The notes: generated from the sequence alone by a model not told the origin. DNA of 64,000 nt from Gordonia hydrophobica NBRC 16057 (GCF_001592365.1 NZ_BCWU01000007.1:124001-188000); one strand, 5' to 3'; shown: positions 1-8,623, counted from the stretch's first letter. Numbers and translations are program-made.

Positions 1-617
1 TCGAAGAACCAGCCGGTGTCCTCGACGTACGGGAGCAGCGTGCTCGCGACGTCGGTGCGCATCGCTTTGAAACCGCACTGCGCATCGGAGAACCGGGCGC
101 GCATCGCAGTCCGCAGAATCAGGTTGTACGAGCGCGAGATGAACTCGCGCTTGGCGCCGCGCACCACCCGCGACGAGTGCGACAGTCGCGTGCCGATCGC
201 GATGTCCGAATGTCCGGAGATCAGTGGCGCGATGAGCGGCATCAAGGCGTTGAGGTCGGTCGAGAGGTCCACGTCGCAGTAGGCGACCACCTCGGCGTCG
301 TCCTCGCTCCACACCTGGTTCAGTGCGCGGCCGCGGCCCTTGAGCTCCAGGTGGACCACGCGCACACCGTCCAGTTCCGCGGCGAGGCGGTTCGCGATCG
401 CCAGCGTCTGGTCCGTGCTCGCATTGTCGGCGACGGTGATCCGCGACGGATAGGGCACGTGATCGGCGAGGTGCCGGTGCAGTCGACGCACCGACGTCTC
501 GAGGTCGGCCTCTTCGTTGTAGACCGGCATCACCACGTCGACGACGGGTCGGTCGGGTTCCGGGATCGCGGCCCGGGGATCGACGCCCGCGTCCACGCTG
601 CTCAGCAATTCTGTCAT
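1..617 (-). CDS. GT2 family glycosyltransferase (partial, C-terminus outside window)
   Basis: Glycosyltransferase family 2 enzyme of the polyprenyl-phosphate sugar synthase type, which moves a sugar from a nucleotide sugar to a lipid or glycan acceptor at the membrane. Translated from the ATG at 617, it shows the nucleotide-binding start VVMPVYNEE near residue 32, an AYCDVDLS segment with the DXD-type metal motif, and GTRLSHSSRVVRGAKRE further on. About 205 residues are present and the gene runs off the left edge. A PhoP-box-like repeat lies 46 bp upstream of the start (663-679). The fold is clear; donor and acceptor cannot be read from this fragment. Confidence 0.85.
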   Translation of the reverse strand, partial: MTELLSSVDAGVDPRAAIPEPDRPVVDVVMPVYNEEADLETSVRRLHRHLADHVPYPSRITVADNASTDQTLAIANRLAAELDGVRVVHLELKGRGRALNQVWSEDDAEVVAYCDVDLSTDLNALMPLIAPLISGHSDIAIGTRLSHSSRVVRGAKREFISRSYNLILRTAMRARFSDAQCGFKAMRTDVASTLLPYVEDTGWFF

Positions 618-662
618 GGTTAAGAGAATCGGGGGGTTCGCTCCGGCGGCCCTGGGGCTCGA

Positions 663-679
663 CTGGCAGGTTCCTGTGA
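663..679 (-). promoter_or_regulatory. PhoP-box-like direct repeat upstream of the GT2 gene
   Basis: On the minus strand the sequence reads TCACAGG-AACC-TGCCAG, resembling the mycobacterial PhoP direct repeat (TCACAGC, 4-bp spacer, TCACAGC). A 17-bp stretch with one mismatch occurs in the same orientation upstream of the phoP-like gene at 8590-8606. Both copies lie about 45 bp before their start codons. The repetition is observed; binding by PhoP is inferred. Confidence 0.5.
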
Positions 680-741
680 ATCGTTGCGCCGGCGATCAGC
701 AGACCTGTGGACAACGCATTCGTCGGTGTCGCAGCGCGCAG

Positions 742-907
742 CTAGGGCATGTCTCCTCAATCCCTTGCGTGGGATCGGCGGATCAGATGTGCGTCCGGCA
801 AGGCGGAGGAGGGAGGCATAGCGGTAGCTATGTCGACCGACGACAACGCAGCCGGGCGTGCATCTGGCCGTCGAGACCCGCAAAAGGATTGAGGAGACAT
901 GCCCTAG
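742..907. repeat. 166-bp long palindromic (MITE-like) element with perfect 22-bp terminal inverted repeats
   Basis: The outer arms 742-763 (ctagggcatgtctcct...) and 886-907 are perfect reverse complements. The interior is also an imperfect palindrome: the segment around 771-799 mirrors 851-879, and gcatagc (near 817) mirrors gctatg. The whole could fold into one long hairpin. No protein is encoded. The right end lies 10 bp before the recQ start. A shortened relative is at 23395-23442. It accounts for most of the roughly 300-bp gap between the glycosyltransferase and recQ. Confidence 0.85.
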
Positions 908-917
908 ATTGAGCGAC

Positions 918-3017
918 ATGAGCACGCAGCAGCCCGGACCGGAGCTCGATCCCCGACAGCGCACGATCGCCGACGGTGTCATCACCGCGCTCGCAGGCCC
1001 CGACGCCCGGCTTCGGGCCGACCAGGAGACCGCTGTCTCGGCCCTGGCCTCGCCCGGCGCACGCGTCCTGGTGGTGCAGGCGACCGGGTGGGGCAAGTCC
1101 GCCGTGTACTGGGCGGCGACGGCGGTCATCCGGGCGGCGGGCGGCGGACCGACGCTCATCGTGTCGCCGCTGCTGTCGTTGATGCGCGATCAGGTCGCGG
1201 CGGCCACCCGCGGCGGTCTCCGCGCGGCCACCGTGAACTCGGCGAACATCGACGAGTGGGCGACGGTGGAACGCGACCTGCTCGACGGCTCGCTCGACGT
1301 CCTCCTCGTCTCGCCGGAGCGGCTCGCCAACCCCGGGTTCGGTCGACGCGTGCTGGACGCGCTGGCCGGGCGGCTCGGACTGGTGGTGATCGACGAGGCG
1401 CACGCGATCTCCGACTGGGGGCACGACTTCCGGCCGGACTACCGACGCGTGTCCGACGTCCTGCAGACGCTCAATCCGCAGACGTCGGTGCTGGCGACCA
1501 CCGCCACCGCCAACGCGCGCGTGACGGCCGACGTGGCCGCCCAACTCGGCGACGCCACGCTGGTGCTGCGCGGGCCACTGGCCCGTAAATCATTGCACCT
1601 CAACGTCATCGACGGCCTCGACCCGCTGCAGCGCTACGCCTGGGTGGCCCAGGAACTGCCGATGCTGCCCGGCTCGGGCATCGTGTACGTCCTCACCGTC
1701 GCCGACGCCGACCGGCTGGTGCAGGCGATCCGCGCGGTGCACGGCGACGACTATCGGGTGGCCGCCTACACCGGCGGCCTGCCCGCGGACGACCGCCATC
1801 GTCTGGAGGACGACCTGCTCGCCGGACGGGTCAAGGCGCTCGTCGCAACGTCGGCGCTGGGCATGGGGTTCGACAAGCCCGATCTCGGCTTCGTGGTGCA
1901 TGTGGGCGCCCCGCCGTCGCCGGTGTCGTATTACCAGCAGGTCGGCCGCGCCGGTCGCGCGCTCGACGAGGCCGTCGTGATGCTGCTGGCCTCGACGCTC
2001 GACGATGCGATCTGGGAGCACTTCGCGACCGCGACGATCCCCGACCCCGCCCGGATGGAACGGCTCCTGGACACCCTCGCGAACGCCGCCGGTCCGATGA
2101 CCGTCCCGGGTCTGGAGTCGGCCACCGGGATCCGCCGCGGCCGGGTGGAGTTGATGTGCAAGCAGTTGGCGGTCGACGGCGCGGTGGAACGCACCAGCGA
2201 GGGCTGGCTGATCACCGGCAGGCCCTGGCAGTACGACGCCGCCCACTACGACGGGGTGCTGGCGGTACGCCGACGCGAGGCCGACATCATGCGATCGTTC
2301 ATCCACGGCGAGAAGTGCCTGATGCGTCTGCTCACCGAGTCGCTCGACGATCCGCGCGCCGAAGACTGCGGACGCTGCTCGGTGTGCCGCGGGGAGATCA
2401 CCGCCGGCCTCGCCGAGGCGCCCGAACCGGACGTGGTCGCGACGGTCGGCGGGGTGCTGCGCCGGGACGCCGACGTCCTGGAGCCTCGCAAGATGTGGCC
2501 GGGAGGCGAGTTCGGCTCGCGCGGCCGCATTCCGGCTGCCGCCATGGCCGAGCCGGGCCGGATCCTCGCCTTCGCCGATGCACCGCAGTGGCGCGAGGTG
2601 CTCGATGCCGCCAAGGCCGGCGCCCCCGACGCGGTCGACCGCCTCGCCGACGCCGCCGTCGCCGTGGTGGCCCAGTGGGGTCGGACGTCCGGCGTTCGGC
2701 CCGACGTGATCTTCTCGCTCGACCTGACCGGCGGAGGTCTCGCGGAGGCGCTCGCCCAGCGCCTGCGGCAGGTAGGCCGTCGGCCCGGCGACGTCGTCCC
2801 CGTGCAGGGCGGGCAGCGGCCCGGCCGGGAGGCGACCGGTGCCACCGAGGCCGCCTATTGGCGCGACCGCATCGGCCCGATGCCCGCCGTCTCGGGGGCC
2901 GTGTTGCTCGTGGTGGACGAGACGAGCTCCGGCTGGCCGGTCACCCTCGCCGCCGCTGCATTGCGCGAGTCCGGAGCTTCAGCCGTGCTGCCACTGCTCA
3001 TTCATCGGACTGCGTGA
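918..3017 (+). CDS. RecQ family ATP-dependent DNA helicase
   Basis: Superfamily 2 3'-5' DNA helicase of the RecQ type, expected to unwind DNA in repair and recombination. The 699-residue protein shows Walker A GWGKS (57-61), the DEAH box in VVIDEAHAISDWGHDFRP (about 157-173), motif III LATTATAN (about 192-199), the helicase C domain ending in YYQQVGRAGRA, and a Cys cluster (KCLMRLL ... DCGRCSVC) matching the RecQ zinc site. The C-terminal 150 residues look like a phosphoribosyltransferase-type fold (LLVVDETSSGWPVT), as in actinobacterial RecQ-like proteins, rather than an HRDC domain. The ATG at 918 is preferred: the upstream in-frame ATG at 858 lies inside the palindromic element. The Shine-Dalgarno is weak. 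Confidence 0.9.
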   Translation: MSTQQPGPELDPRQRTIADGVITALAGPDARLRADQETAVSALASPGARVLVVQATGWGKSAVYWAATAVIRAAGGGPTLIVSPLLSLMRDQVAAATRGGLRAATVNSANIDEWATVERDLLDGSLDVLLVSPERLANPGFGRRVLDALAGRLGLVVIDEAHAISDWGHDFRPDYRRVSDVLQTLNPQTSVLATTATANARVTADVAAQLGDATLVLRGPLARKSLHLNVIDGLDPLQRYAWVAQELPMLPGSGIVYVLTVADADRLVQAIRAVHGDDYRVAAYTGGLPADDRHRLEDDLLAGRVKALVATSALGMGFDKPDLGFVVHVGAPPSPVSYYQQVGRAGRALDEAVVMLLASTLDDAIWEHFATATIPDPARMERLLDTLANAAGPMTVPGLESATGIRRGRVELMCKQLAVDGAVERTSEGWLITGRPWQYDAAHYDGVLAVRRREADIMRSFIHGEKCLMRLLTESLDDPRAEDCGRCSVCRGEITAGLAEAPEPDVVATVGGVLRRDADVLEPRKMWPGGEFGSRGRIPAAAMAEPGRILAFADAPQWREVLDAAKAGAPDAVDRLADAAVAVVAQWGRTSGVRPDVIFSLDLTGGGLAEALAQRLRQVGRRPGDVVPVQGGQRPGREATGATEAAYWRDRIGPMPAVSGAVLLVVDETSSGWPVTLAAAALRESGASAVLPLLIHRTA

Positions 3018-3237
3018 CCGACAGAACGACGTCACCTCATCCTTGACCTCATTTGCGAGGGCGCGAATCTGACTCGAGGGTAGTCACTGAATCGGTCGAC
3101 AAAACGGACTAATAGGGACCCCAAACTTTCCTTCACTCGCCGCGCGTCGTGGCGCTTCCCGGTGGCTATTGTGCGTTCATGGGTGGGCACGTCGAACGGG
3201 GCAGCGCGACGTCGGGATCGAAGGGAGTAGCGCGTTC

Positions 3238-4722
3238 ATGGCGATCACAGTCGGTTCTGTCTTCGCCGACCGCGAGATCCTGCGCCCCCTCGGCAGCGGT
3301 GGAATGGGACAGGTGTTCCTCACCAAGAACCTCCGACTCGGGCGGCTCGAAGCGCTCAAGGTGATGCCGATCGGCAGTTCCGGAACACTGCCCCAACGTT
3401 TCGTCTCCGAGGCCACGACACTCGCCGCACTCGACCACCCCCACATCTCGACTGTCTATCAGTTCGGCGTGGACGACGACTATTTCTGGTACGCGATGAA
3501 GTATCTGCCCGGGGACGATCTGGAGAAGCAGATGCCGGTGTCGCGGCACGATGCGGTGACCGTCATCAGGCAGGTGGCTCAGGCACTGGACTACGCCCAT
3601 TCGGTCGGCGTGATCCATCGCGACGTCAAACCGTCGAACATCCACATCCAACGTTCGGCGAACCGCGCGGTGAGCACGGCGACCGTCCTCGACTTCGGCG
3701 TGGCGAAGGTCGTCGGCGCCACGGCGCTGACCGAAGTCGATTCGTTCGTCGGAACCCTCAGCTATTCGGCTCCGGAGATGATCAGCGGCCACGACGGGAC
3801 GGCGGCGGCCGATCAGTACTCGTTCGCGTGCACCGTCTACGAGATGCTGGTCGGGCACACGCCGTATTCGGCCCGAACGCTCACCGCGTTGATCGCCGCC
3901 CACGCGCAGGCGCCGGTCCCGAGCATCTCGTCGTACGACCCGAGCCTCGCGGCGTGCGACCCGGTCCTCATCCGCGCTCTGGCCAAAGATCCCCGGGACC
4001 GTTTCGCGACCTGCGGCGAGTTCGCCGATGCGCTGATCCGAGCGCTGGCGCCCTCACGGGTGGGGCGTGCGACCAACGAGCGGCACTTTCCTCCCGAGCG
4101 CCCGCCGTCCCTCCGGACGACCGTCGCACCGCCGGCCGGACGGGCCTCCGCGCCACCGCACCGGCTCGCCGACCAGGTGTTCGTCCGACGGCGCCGGATC
4201 GCGGGTCTGGCCCTGGGCGTGGTCGCGGCGCTGCTGGTGACCGTGGTCTTTCTCCTGCTCCGACCGAGTCCGCCGACAACGCCGACCGAGGCGCACGCCG
4301 ACCCGTCGAGCAGCATCGCCCCGGAGACGACCCCCGACCCGATCGCGTCCGGTCCCGCCGCCCCTGACGCGCGTCTGCCGGGCACCTCGAGCGGACGGGT
4401 CGGCGCGGTGTGGGGGCTCGCCGTGGCGCCCACCGGGCAGACGTACCGGTTCAGCGACTACCTGGACCCGGAGTCGCTGATCGCCGCCGCGACGAAGAAG
4501 TGGGGCTACCAGGCCCAGACCTGGTCGCTGGTCTACTTCGAGAGCGGGTGCGCCAGCTTCGCCCGGCCCAACGCCGCGGCACGCGGAACCTTCGCCTACC
4601 AGTCGGGGATGGGTCCCGACTCGGCCGCCGCCGAAGCCACGGCGGCTGCGAAGGTGCTGCGGCATTCAGACAGTTCCAGCACCATCGTCGACACCCTGTG
4701 CGTCGGTGGCTACGACCGATGA
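3238..4722 (+). CDS. Membrane serine/threonine protein kinase with extracellular DUF4189-like domain
   Basis: Hanks-type receptor kinase of 494 residues. The kinase domain shows the glycine loop GSGGMGQVF (19-27), ATP-binding Lys41 (ALKVMP), HRDVKPSN with catalytic HRD at 127-129, DFGVAK (152-157) and SYSAPEM. A basic stretch (RRRR) precedes one membrane helix (IAGLALGVVAALLVTVVFLL). A Pro/Thr-rich linker leads to an extracellular domain (WGLAVAPTG ... SGCASFARP ... TLCVGGYD) with two cysteines, resembling DUF4189. The ATG at 3238 follows gaaggga; an upstream in-frame TTG (3169) was rejected. A second kinase starts 12 bp after the stop, so the two are probably co-transcribed. The ligand is unknown. 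The 220 bp before the gene show no clear element. Confidence 0.92.
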   Translation: MAITVGSVFADREILRPLGSGGMGQVFLTKNLRLGRLEALKVMPIGSSGTLPQRFVSEATTLAALDHPHISTVYQFGVDDDYFWYAMKYLPGDDLEKQMPVSRHDAVTVIRQVAQALDYAHSVGVIHRDVKPSNIHIQRSANRAVSTATVLDFGVAKVVGATALTEVDSFVGTLSYSAPEMISGHDGTAAADQYSFACTVYEMLVGHTPYSARTLTALIAAHAQAPVPSISSYDPSLAACDPVLIRALAKDPRDRFATCGEFADALIRALAPSRVGRATNERHFPPERPPSLRTTVAPPAGRASAPPHRLADQVFVRRRRIAGLALGVVAALLVTVVFLLLRPSPPTTPTEAHADPSSSIAPETTPDPIASGPAAPDARLPGTSSGRVGAVWGLAVAPTGQTYRFSDYLDPESLIAAATKKWGYQAQTWSLVYFESGCASFARPNAAARGTFAYQSGMGPDSAAAEATAAAKVLRHSDSSSTIVDTLCVGGYDR

Positions 4723-4734
4723 GGAGCCGTCGAC

Positions 4735-5886
4735 GTGGACGATGACCAGGAGAAGGAGTCGGAGACGCTGCTCCAGTCCGGTGACGAGTTCGCCGGATAC
4801 ACGATCATCCGACAGCTCGGACGGGGAGGCATGGGCGAGGTGTACCTGGCTCGGCATCCGCGACTGCCGCGGTCGGTGGCGCTGAAGGTACTGCGGCCGG
4901 TCCATCACCAGGACCGCGAATTCCGCCGCCGTTTCGCTCGCGAAGCCGATCTGGCGGCGTCCCTGGACCACCGCGGCATCGTCGCGGTGTACGACCGCGG
5001 CGAGCAGAGCGGGCTGCTCTGGATGTCGATGCAGTACGTCGACGGCCCGGACGCGGCGCGCTTGTTGCGGGAACACGGCGCGCTGGCTCCCGCCGTGGTC
5101 GCGGGGCTGATCCGCGACGTCGCCGCAGCGCTCGACTATGCGCACCGTCATCATGTGATCCACCGCGATGTGAAGCCTGCGAACATCCTGGTGCGGTCGG
5201 CGCCGACCGGCCCCGAAGCACTCATCGCCGACTTCGGGATCGCCGTCCCCACCGTCGACGCCACCCGGATCACCCTGATCGACAGTCTTGTCGGCTCCGT
5301 CGAGTACGCCGCGCCCGAGAGACTCACCGACAGCGGCGTGGATTCGCGCGCGGACCAGTACTCGCTCGGCTGCACCGCGTTCCAACTGCTGACCGGTGAG
5401 CTCCCGTTCTATCGGCCCACACTCGCCGAGAGCGTGATCGCGCACTTGTCGGCGCCGATGCCGTCGGTGTGCGCTCTGGTGCCGGGACTCGATCCGTCCG
5501 TCGATCGGGTGTTGAACCGGGCGCTGAGCAAGAACCGTGAGGACCGCTATCCGACCTGCCGCGAGTTCGCCGACGATCTGCTGAGGGCGGTGGGCGTCGG
5601 TCCGCAGACCTCGCGGCGGGCGCCGAGCCGTCCAGTCGGACCCGCGCAGCCGGCGCCCGCTGCGCCGCGGACGCCGGCTGCTCCGCCGACCCCGCCGCAG
5701 TCCACACACGTGCCCGGCCCCGTCGGCCACCGGATGACGGTGATCGACGCGTCGCTCGGTGAGATCCCGGCCGACGAGCGGCCTGCGCCGCCGCCGGACA
5801 GCGCCGGACCGGTGGTCCTGCGCTCCGCGATCATCGGGATGGCGGCGATACTGCTGCTCCTGACGATCATCGTCCTGGTGACGTAG
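4735..5886 (+). CDS. Serine/threonine protein kinase with C-terminal membrane anchor
   Basis: Second Hanks-type kinase of the tandem pair, 383 residues. It carries GRGGMGEVY (29-37), Lys51 (ALKVLRP), HRDVKPAN (143-150), DFGIAVP (166-172) and EYAAPERL. After the catalytic domain a Pro/Ala-rich linker leads to one hydrophobic helix at the very C-terminus (about 361-382), so the kinase faces the cytoplasm with almost no extracellular part. The GTG start follows gaggagcc at the end of the previous gene, pointing to translational coupling. It may be a phosphorylation partner of the receptor-like neighbour; this is inference from adjacency and shared architecture. Confidence 0.92.
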   Translation: MDDDQEKESETLLQSGDEFAGYTIIRQLGRGGMGEVYLARHPRLPRSVALKVLRPVHHQDREFRRRFAREADLAASLDHRGIVAVYDRGEQSGLLWMSMQYVDGPDAARLLREHGALAPAVVAGLIRDVAAALDYAHRHHVIHRDVKPANILVRSAPTGPEALIADFGIAVPTVDATRITLIDSLVGSVEYAAPERLTDSGVDSRADQYSLGCTAFQLLTGELPFYRPTLAESVIAHLSAPMPSVCALVPGLDPSVDRVLNRALSKNREDRYPTCREFADDLLRAVGVGPQTSRRAPSRPVGPAQPAPAAPRTPAAPPTPPQSTHVPGPVGHRMTVIDASLGEIPADERPAPPPDSAGPVVLRSAIIGMAAILLLLTIIVLVT

Positions 5887-5889
5887 GGG

Positions 5890-5904
5890 CCCGCGCCGCG
5901 CGGG
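5890..5904. terminator. Stem-loop between convergent kinase and HIT genes
   Basis: Perfect inverted repeat CCCGCG-ccg-CGCGGG just after the kinase stop and before the end of the convergent HIT gene. There is no T-run, as is usual in high-GC actinobacteria. It could serve both directions. Confidence 0.5.
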
Positions 5905-5918
5905 TCAGTCCGCGACGA

Positions 5919-6347
5919 TCATCCCTCCGGGACGTACTCGCCGTATCCCAGCTCGCGCAGTCCGGTGCGCACCTTGTCGGCCGCTTCGTCGAGGGACTCC
6001 GCCGAGGCGTTCCGGTCGGCCTTGGAGAGGTCGAACGATTCCAACGTGTGTGCGGGGAACACGTGCAGATGCAGGTGTGGTACTTCCAGTCCGGCGATCA
6101 GCAGGCCCATGCGCGGGGCGTCGTAGGCGGCTTTGACGGCGCGGCCGATCTTCTGTGCGACGTCGCTGACGTGCGCGAACGTCGCGGTGTCGATCTGTTC
6201 CCAGTGGTCGATCTCTTTGCGCGGCACCACGAGCACGTGGCCGGCGGTCACCGGCTCGATGGTCATGAAGCCGACCGCTGTGCCGTCTTTCCAGACGAAG
6301 CGTCCCGGCAGATCTCCGTTGATGATGTGTGTGAAAACCGAAGGCAT
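5919..6347 (-). CDS. HIT family protein (histidine triad nucleotide hydrolase)
   Basis: Small cytosolic HIT-fold protein of 142 residues, normal family length, expected to hydrolyse nucleoside phosphoramidates or dinucleotide-type substrates. The histidine triad HLHLHVFP lies at 91-98; the fold start (FTHIINGDLPGRFVW) and GHVLVVPRKEIDHWEQ are typical. The start is the ATG at 6347. Only 9 bp separate it from the stop of the histidine kinase on the same strand, so it may be the last gene of the phoPR transcript. The physiological substrate is not evident. Confidence 0.93.
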   Translation of the reverse strand: MPSVFTHIINGDLPGRFVWKDGTAVGFMTIEPVTAGHVLVVPRKEIDHWEQIDTATFAHVSDVAQKIGRAVKAAYDAPRMGLLIAGLEVPHLHLHVFPAHTLESFDLSKADRNASAESLDEAADKVRTGLRELGYGEYVPEG

Positions 6348-6356
6348 GTCCTGAGT

Positions 6357-7841
6357 TTAGGGGGTGTTCGGCATCCCGTGCTCAGTACTGCCGTCCGCCA
6401 TTCCACCGCTGTCGATCCGCGGGAGGACGAACCAGAAGCGGGCACCGGCGCCGGGTGCGGTGTCGACGCCCACCCGACCGCCGTGCGCCTGCACCAGGGC
6501 GGCGACGATCGACAGTCCGAGACCGTTGCCCGATCCCGCGCCGTCGCGGTGCCGGGAGTCGTCGCCGCGATAGAAGCGTTCGAACACGTGGGCGGCGTCG
6601 TCGGCGGTCATGCCGGGTCCGTCGTCGGCGACGGTGACGGTGACCTCCGACGGCCCGGAGTCGATCCGGACCCGGATGCGCGCGTCGGCGCCGGCGTGCG
6701 CGACGGCGTTGCCGACCAGGTTGCGCAGCACCTGCATCAGGCGAGACGGGTCGGCCCTGACCACCGGATCACCGGTGTCGTTCGGCACGTCGAGTTCGAT
6801 GTCGGACTCGGGCGCCGCGGCACGGGCTGCTTCGACGGCGTCGGCGACGAGGGAGACCATCTCCACCTCCCCGAGATCGAGGCGGCGTTGGGCGTCGAGG
6901 CGGGCGAGCATCAGCAGGTCCTCGACGAGCAACCCCATCCGATCGGCTTCGGAACCGATCCGCCGGACGGCGTCTTCGCGGTCGACGGCGCCCATGGTCA
7001 GCAGTTCGGAGAAGCCCTTGATGGACGTGAGCGGGGTGCGCAGTTCGTGCGATGCGTCGGCGACGAAGCGGCGCATCATCGCCTCGGATTCGCGCGCCTG
7101 CTTCTCGGACCGCGCCGTCGCGGCGAAGGAGTTCTGGATCTGGGCCAGCATGCGGTTGATCGACCGGCCGAGGCTGCCGACCTCGGTGTTGCCCGGTGCC
7201 TCGTGCACCCGTTGATGCAGGTCACCGCCTGCGATCGCGTGGGCGGTCTCTTCGACGCGGCGCAGCGGCCGCAGACTGGATCGGACCAGCAGCGAGCTGA
7301 GCACCGCGATCACCACCACGACCACGATCCCGATGCCGACCTGCAGCCAGATCAGTCGACTCATCGTCGCCTGCACGTCGGTCAGCGGGACCGCCACCGT
7401 GGTGCTGCCGGTATCGGAGTCACGCTTGATCACCCGCCACTGCGGACCCTCCCCGAGGGAGTCGACGGTCGTCGGCCCCAGGTTGCCGTCCGGCAGTCCG
7501 TTGAGGTCGGGGCTGCTGCCGAAGTCGCTGATCGTCACCACGCCGTTCGGCATCTGGATCGAGACGTAGTACTGGGACGGCGGACGGCGCGGGCCGGGCG
7601 GCGCCGGACGATTGGTGGCGTCCTGGTCGCGCGGACGGGCCCAGCCGTTGATCGCGTCGACGAGTCCGGAATCGGTGCGAGACATCAGGTCGCCGCGCAT
7701 GGCCGAGGTCACCGCGAACCCCGAGGCCACCAGGCCCAGGGTCACCAGCAGCCCGGTGAGGACCACCAGGGAGATCCGGAGCGGTACCCCGCGGCGCGGC
7801 TTGGCAGGCGTGTCCGGCGCCGTCGTGGCGACGGCAGTCAT
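6357..7841 (-). CDS. phoR: Sensor histidine kinase, PhoR-like
   Basis: Membrane histidine kinase of 494 residues paired with the overlapping response regulator. It has an N-terminal helix (residues about 20-45), an extracytoplasmic region with a Pro-rich stretch and PSQYYVSIQMP, a second helix (IGIVVVVVIAVLSSLLV), a HAMP linker, the HisKA motif DASHELRTPLTS with phosphoacceptor His near 262, and an ATPase domain with N-box LRNLVGNAVAHA, DDGPGMT and GLGLSIVAALVQAHGG. The sensor part resembles mycobacterial PhoR (LVASGFAVTS, PPSQYYV). The start overlaps the regulator stop by 4 bp, so the two are translationally coupled. The name rests on recalled similarity, not on a search; other OmpR-type partners such as TcrY remain possible. 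Confidence 0.88.
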   Translation of the reverse strand: MTAVATTAPDTPAKPRRGVPLRISLVVLTGLLVTLGLVASGFAVTSAMRGDLMSRTDSGLVDAINGWARPRDQDATNRPAPPGPRRPPSQYYVSIQMPNGVVTISDFGSSPDLNGLPDGNLGPTTVDSLGEGPQWRVIKRDSDTGSTTVAVPLTDVQATMSRLIWLQVGIGIVVVVVIAVLSSLLVRSSLRPLRRVEETAHAIAGGDLHQRVHEAPGNTEVGSLGRSINRMLAQIQNSFAATARSEKQARESEAMMRRFVADASHELRTPLTSIKGFSELLTMGAVDREDAVRRIGSEADRMGLLVEDLLMLARLDAQRRLDLGEVEMVSLVADAVEAARAAAPESDIELDVPNDTGDPVVRADPSRLMQVLRNLVGNAVAHAGADARIRVRIDSGPSEVTVTVADDGPGMTADDAAHVFERFYRGDDSRHRDGAGSGNGLGLSIVAALVQAHGGRVGVDTAPGAGARFWFVLPRIDSGGMADGSTEHGMPNTP

Positions 7842-8545
7842 GTCCGCGGCTCACGCATCACGTAGCCGACGCCGCGCAGCGTGTGGATCAGTCGGGTGGG
7901 TCCGGTGTCGACCTTCCGCCGCAGGTACGACACGTACGACTCGACCACGTTGACGTCGCCGCCGAAGTCGTAGCTCCACACGTGATCGAGGATCCGCGGC
8001 TTCGACAGCACCTTGCCCGCATTGACCATGAAGTACCGCAGCAGCGTGAACTCGGTCGGCGACAGCGACACCAGTTCGCCGTTCTTGAACACCTCGTGCG
8101 TCTCCTCGTCGAGTTCCAGATCGGAGAAGACGATCCGCGTCGACTGCTGCTCGCCCTCGCCGAATCCGGTGCGCCGCAGCAGGACCGCGAGCCGTGCGAT
8201 GACCTCTTCGAGGCTGAAGGGTTTGGTGACGTAGTCGTCGCCGCCGACGGTGAGGCCGTTGACCTTGTCCTCCACCGAGTCGCGGGCCGACAGGAACAGT
8301 GCGGGCGCCGCGATGCCGTCCGCACGCAGCCGGCGCAGCAGCCCGAAGCCGTCCATACCGGGCATCATGACGTCGAGCACCAGCACGTCGGGTTTGAAGG
8401 TGCGGACCACGTCGAGCGCGCGGGGGCCGTCGGCGGCCGTCTGGACCTCGTAGCCCTGAAACTTCAGAGACACCGACAGGAGCTCCCGAATGTTGTCCTC
8501 ATCGTCGACCACAAGCACCTTGGCGGGTTTGTCAGCAGTTGCCAT
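7838..8545 (-). CDS. phoP: OmpR/PhoB-family response regulator, PhoP-like
   Basis: DNA-binding response regulator of 235 residues. The receiver domain has acidic DDED near residue 14, phosphoacceptor Asp58 in LVLDVMMPGMDG, and the Lys in YVTKPFSLEEV. The winged-helix effector domain ends RRKVDTGPTRLIHTLRGVGYVMREP. ELLSVSLKFQGYEV and DFGGDVNVVESYVSYLRRK match what I recall of M. tuberculosis PhoP closely. A PhoP-box-like repeat 45 bp upstream (8590-8606) suggests autoregulation. In relatives PhoP controls envelope lipid and acid or stress genes; here the GT2 gene at the left edge carries the same box. Confidence 0.88.
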   Translation of the reverse strand: MATADKPAKVLVVDDEDNIRELLSVSLKFQGYEVQTAADGPRALDVVRTFKPDVLVLDVMMPGMDGFGLLRRLRADGIAAPALFLSARDSVEDKVNGLTVGGDDYVTKPFSLEEVIARLAVLLRRTGFGEGEQQSTRIVFSDLELDEETHEVFKNGELVSLSPTEFTLLRYFMVNAGKVLSKPRILDHVWSYDFGGDVNVVESYVSYLRRKVDTGPTRLIHTLRGVGYVMREPRT

Positions 8546-8589
8546 GTCACCAGCTTGCCGGAGGCGGCGTCGATTCGACTGGTAAATCG

Positions 8590-8606
8590 CTGGCAGATTC
8601 CTGTGA
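8590..8606 (-). promoter_or_regulatory. PhoP-box-like direct repeat upstream of phoP
   Basis: On the minus strand it reads TCACAGG-AATC-TGCCAGC: two 7-mers with a 4-bp spacer, 45 bp before the phoP start. It matches the copy at 663-679 in 16 of 17 positions. It is a candidate autoregulatory site. Confidence 0.5.
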
Positions 8607-8623
8607 GCGGCGAGCTTCGCCGC
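8607..8623. terminator. Short GC-rich hairpin downstream of the winged-helix gene
   Basis: Inverted repeat GCGGCGA-gct-TCGCCGC between the 3' end of the minus-strand winged-helix operon and the phoP promoter. It probably separates the two transcripts. No T-run follows. Confidence 0.4.

Noticed and set aside
858..917. Upstream in-frame ATG for recQ
   Set aside because: It lies inside the palindromic element; the ATG at 918 starts just outside it and gives a normal N-terminus.
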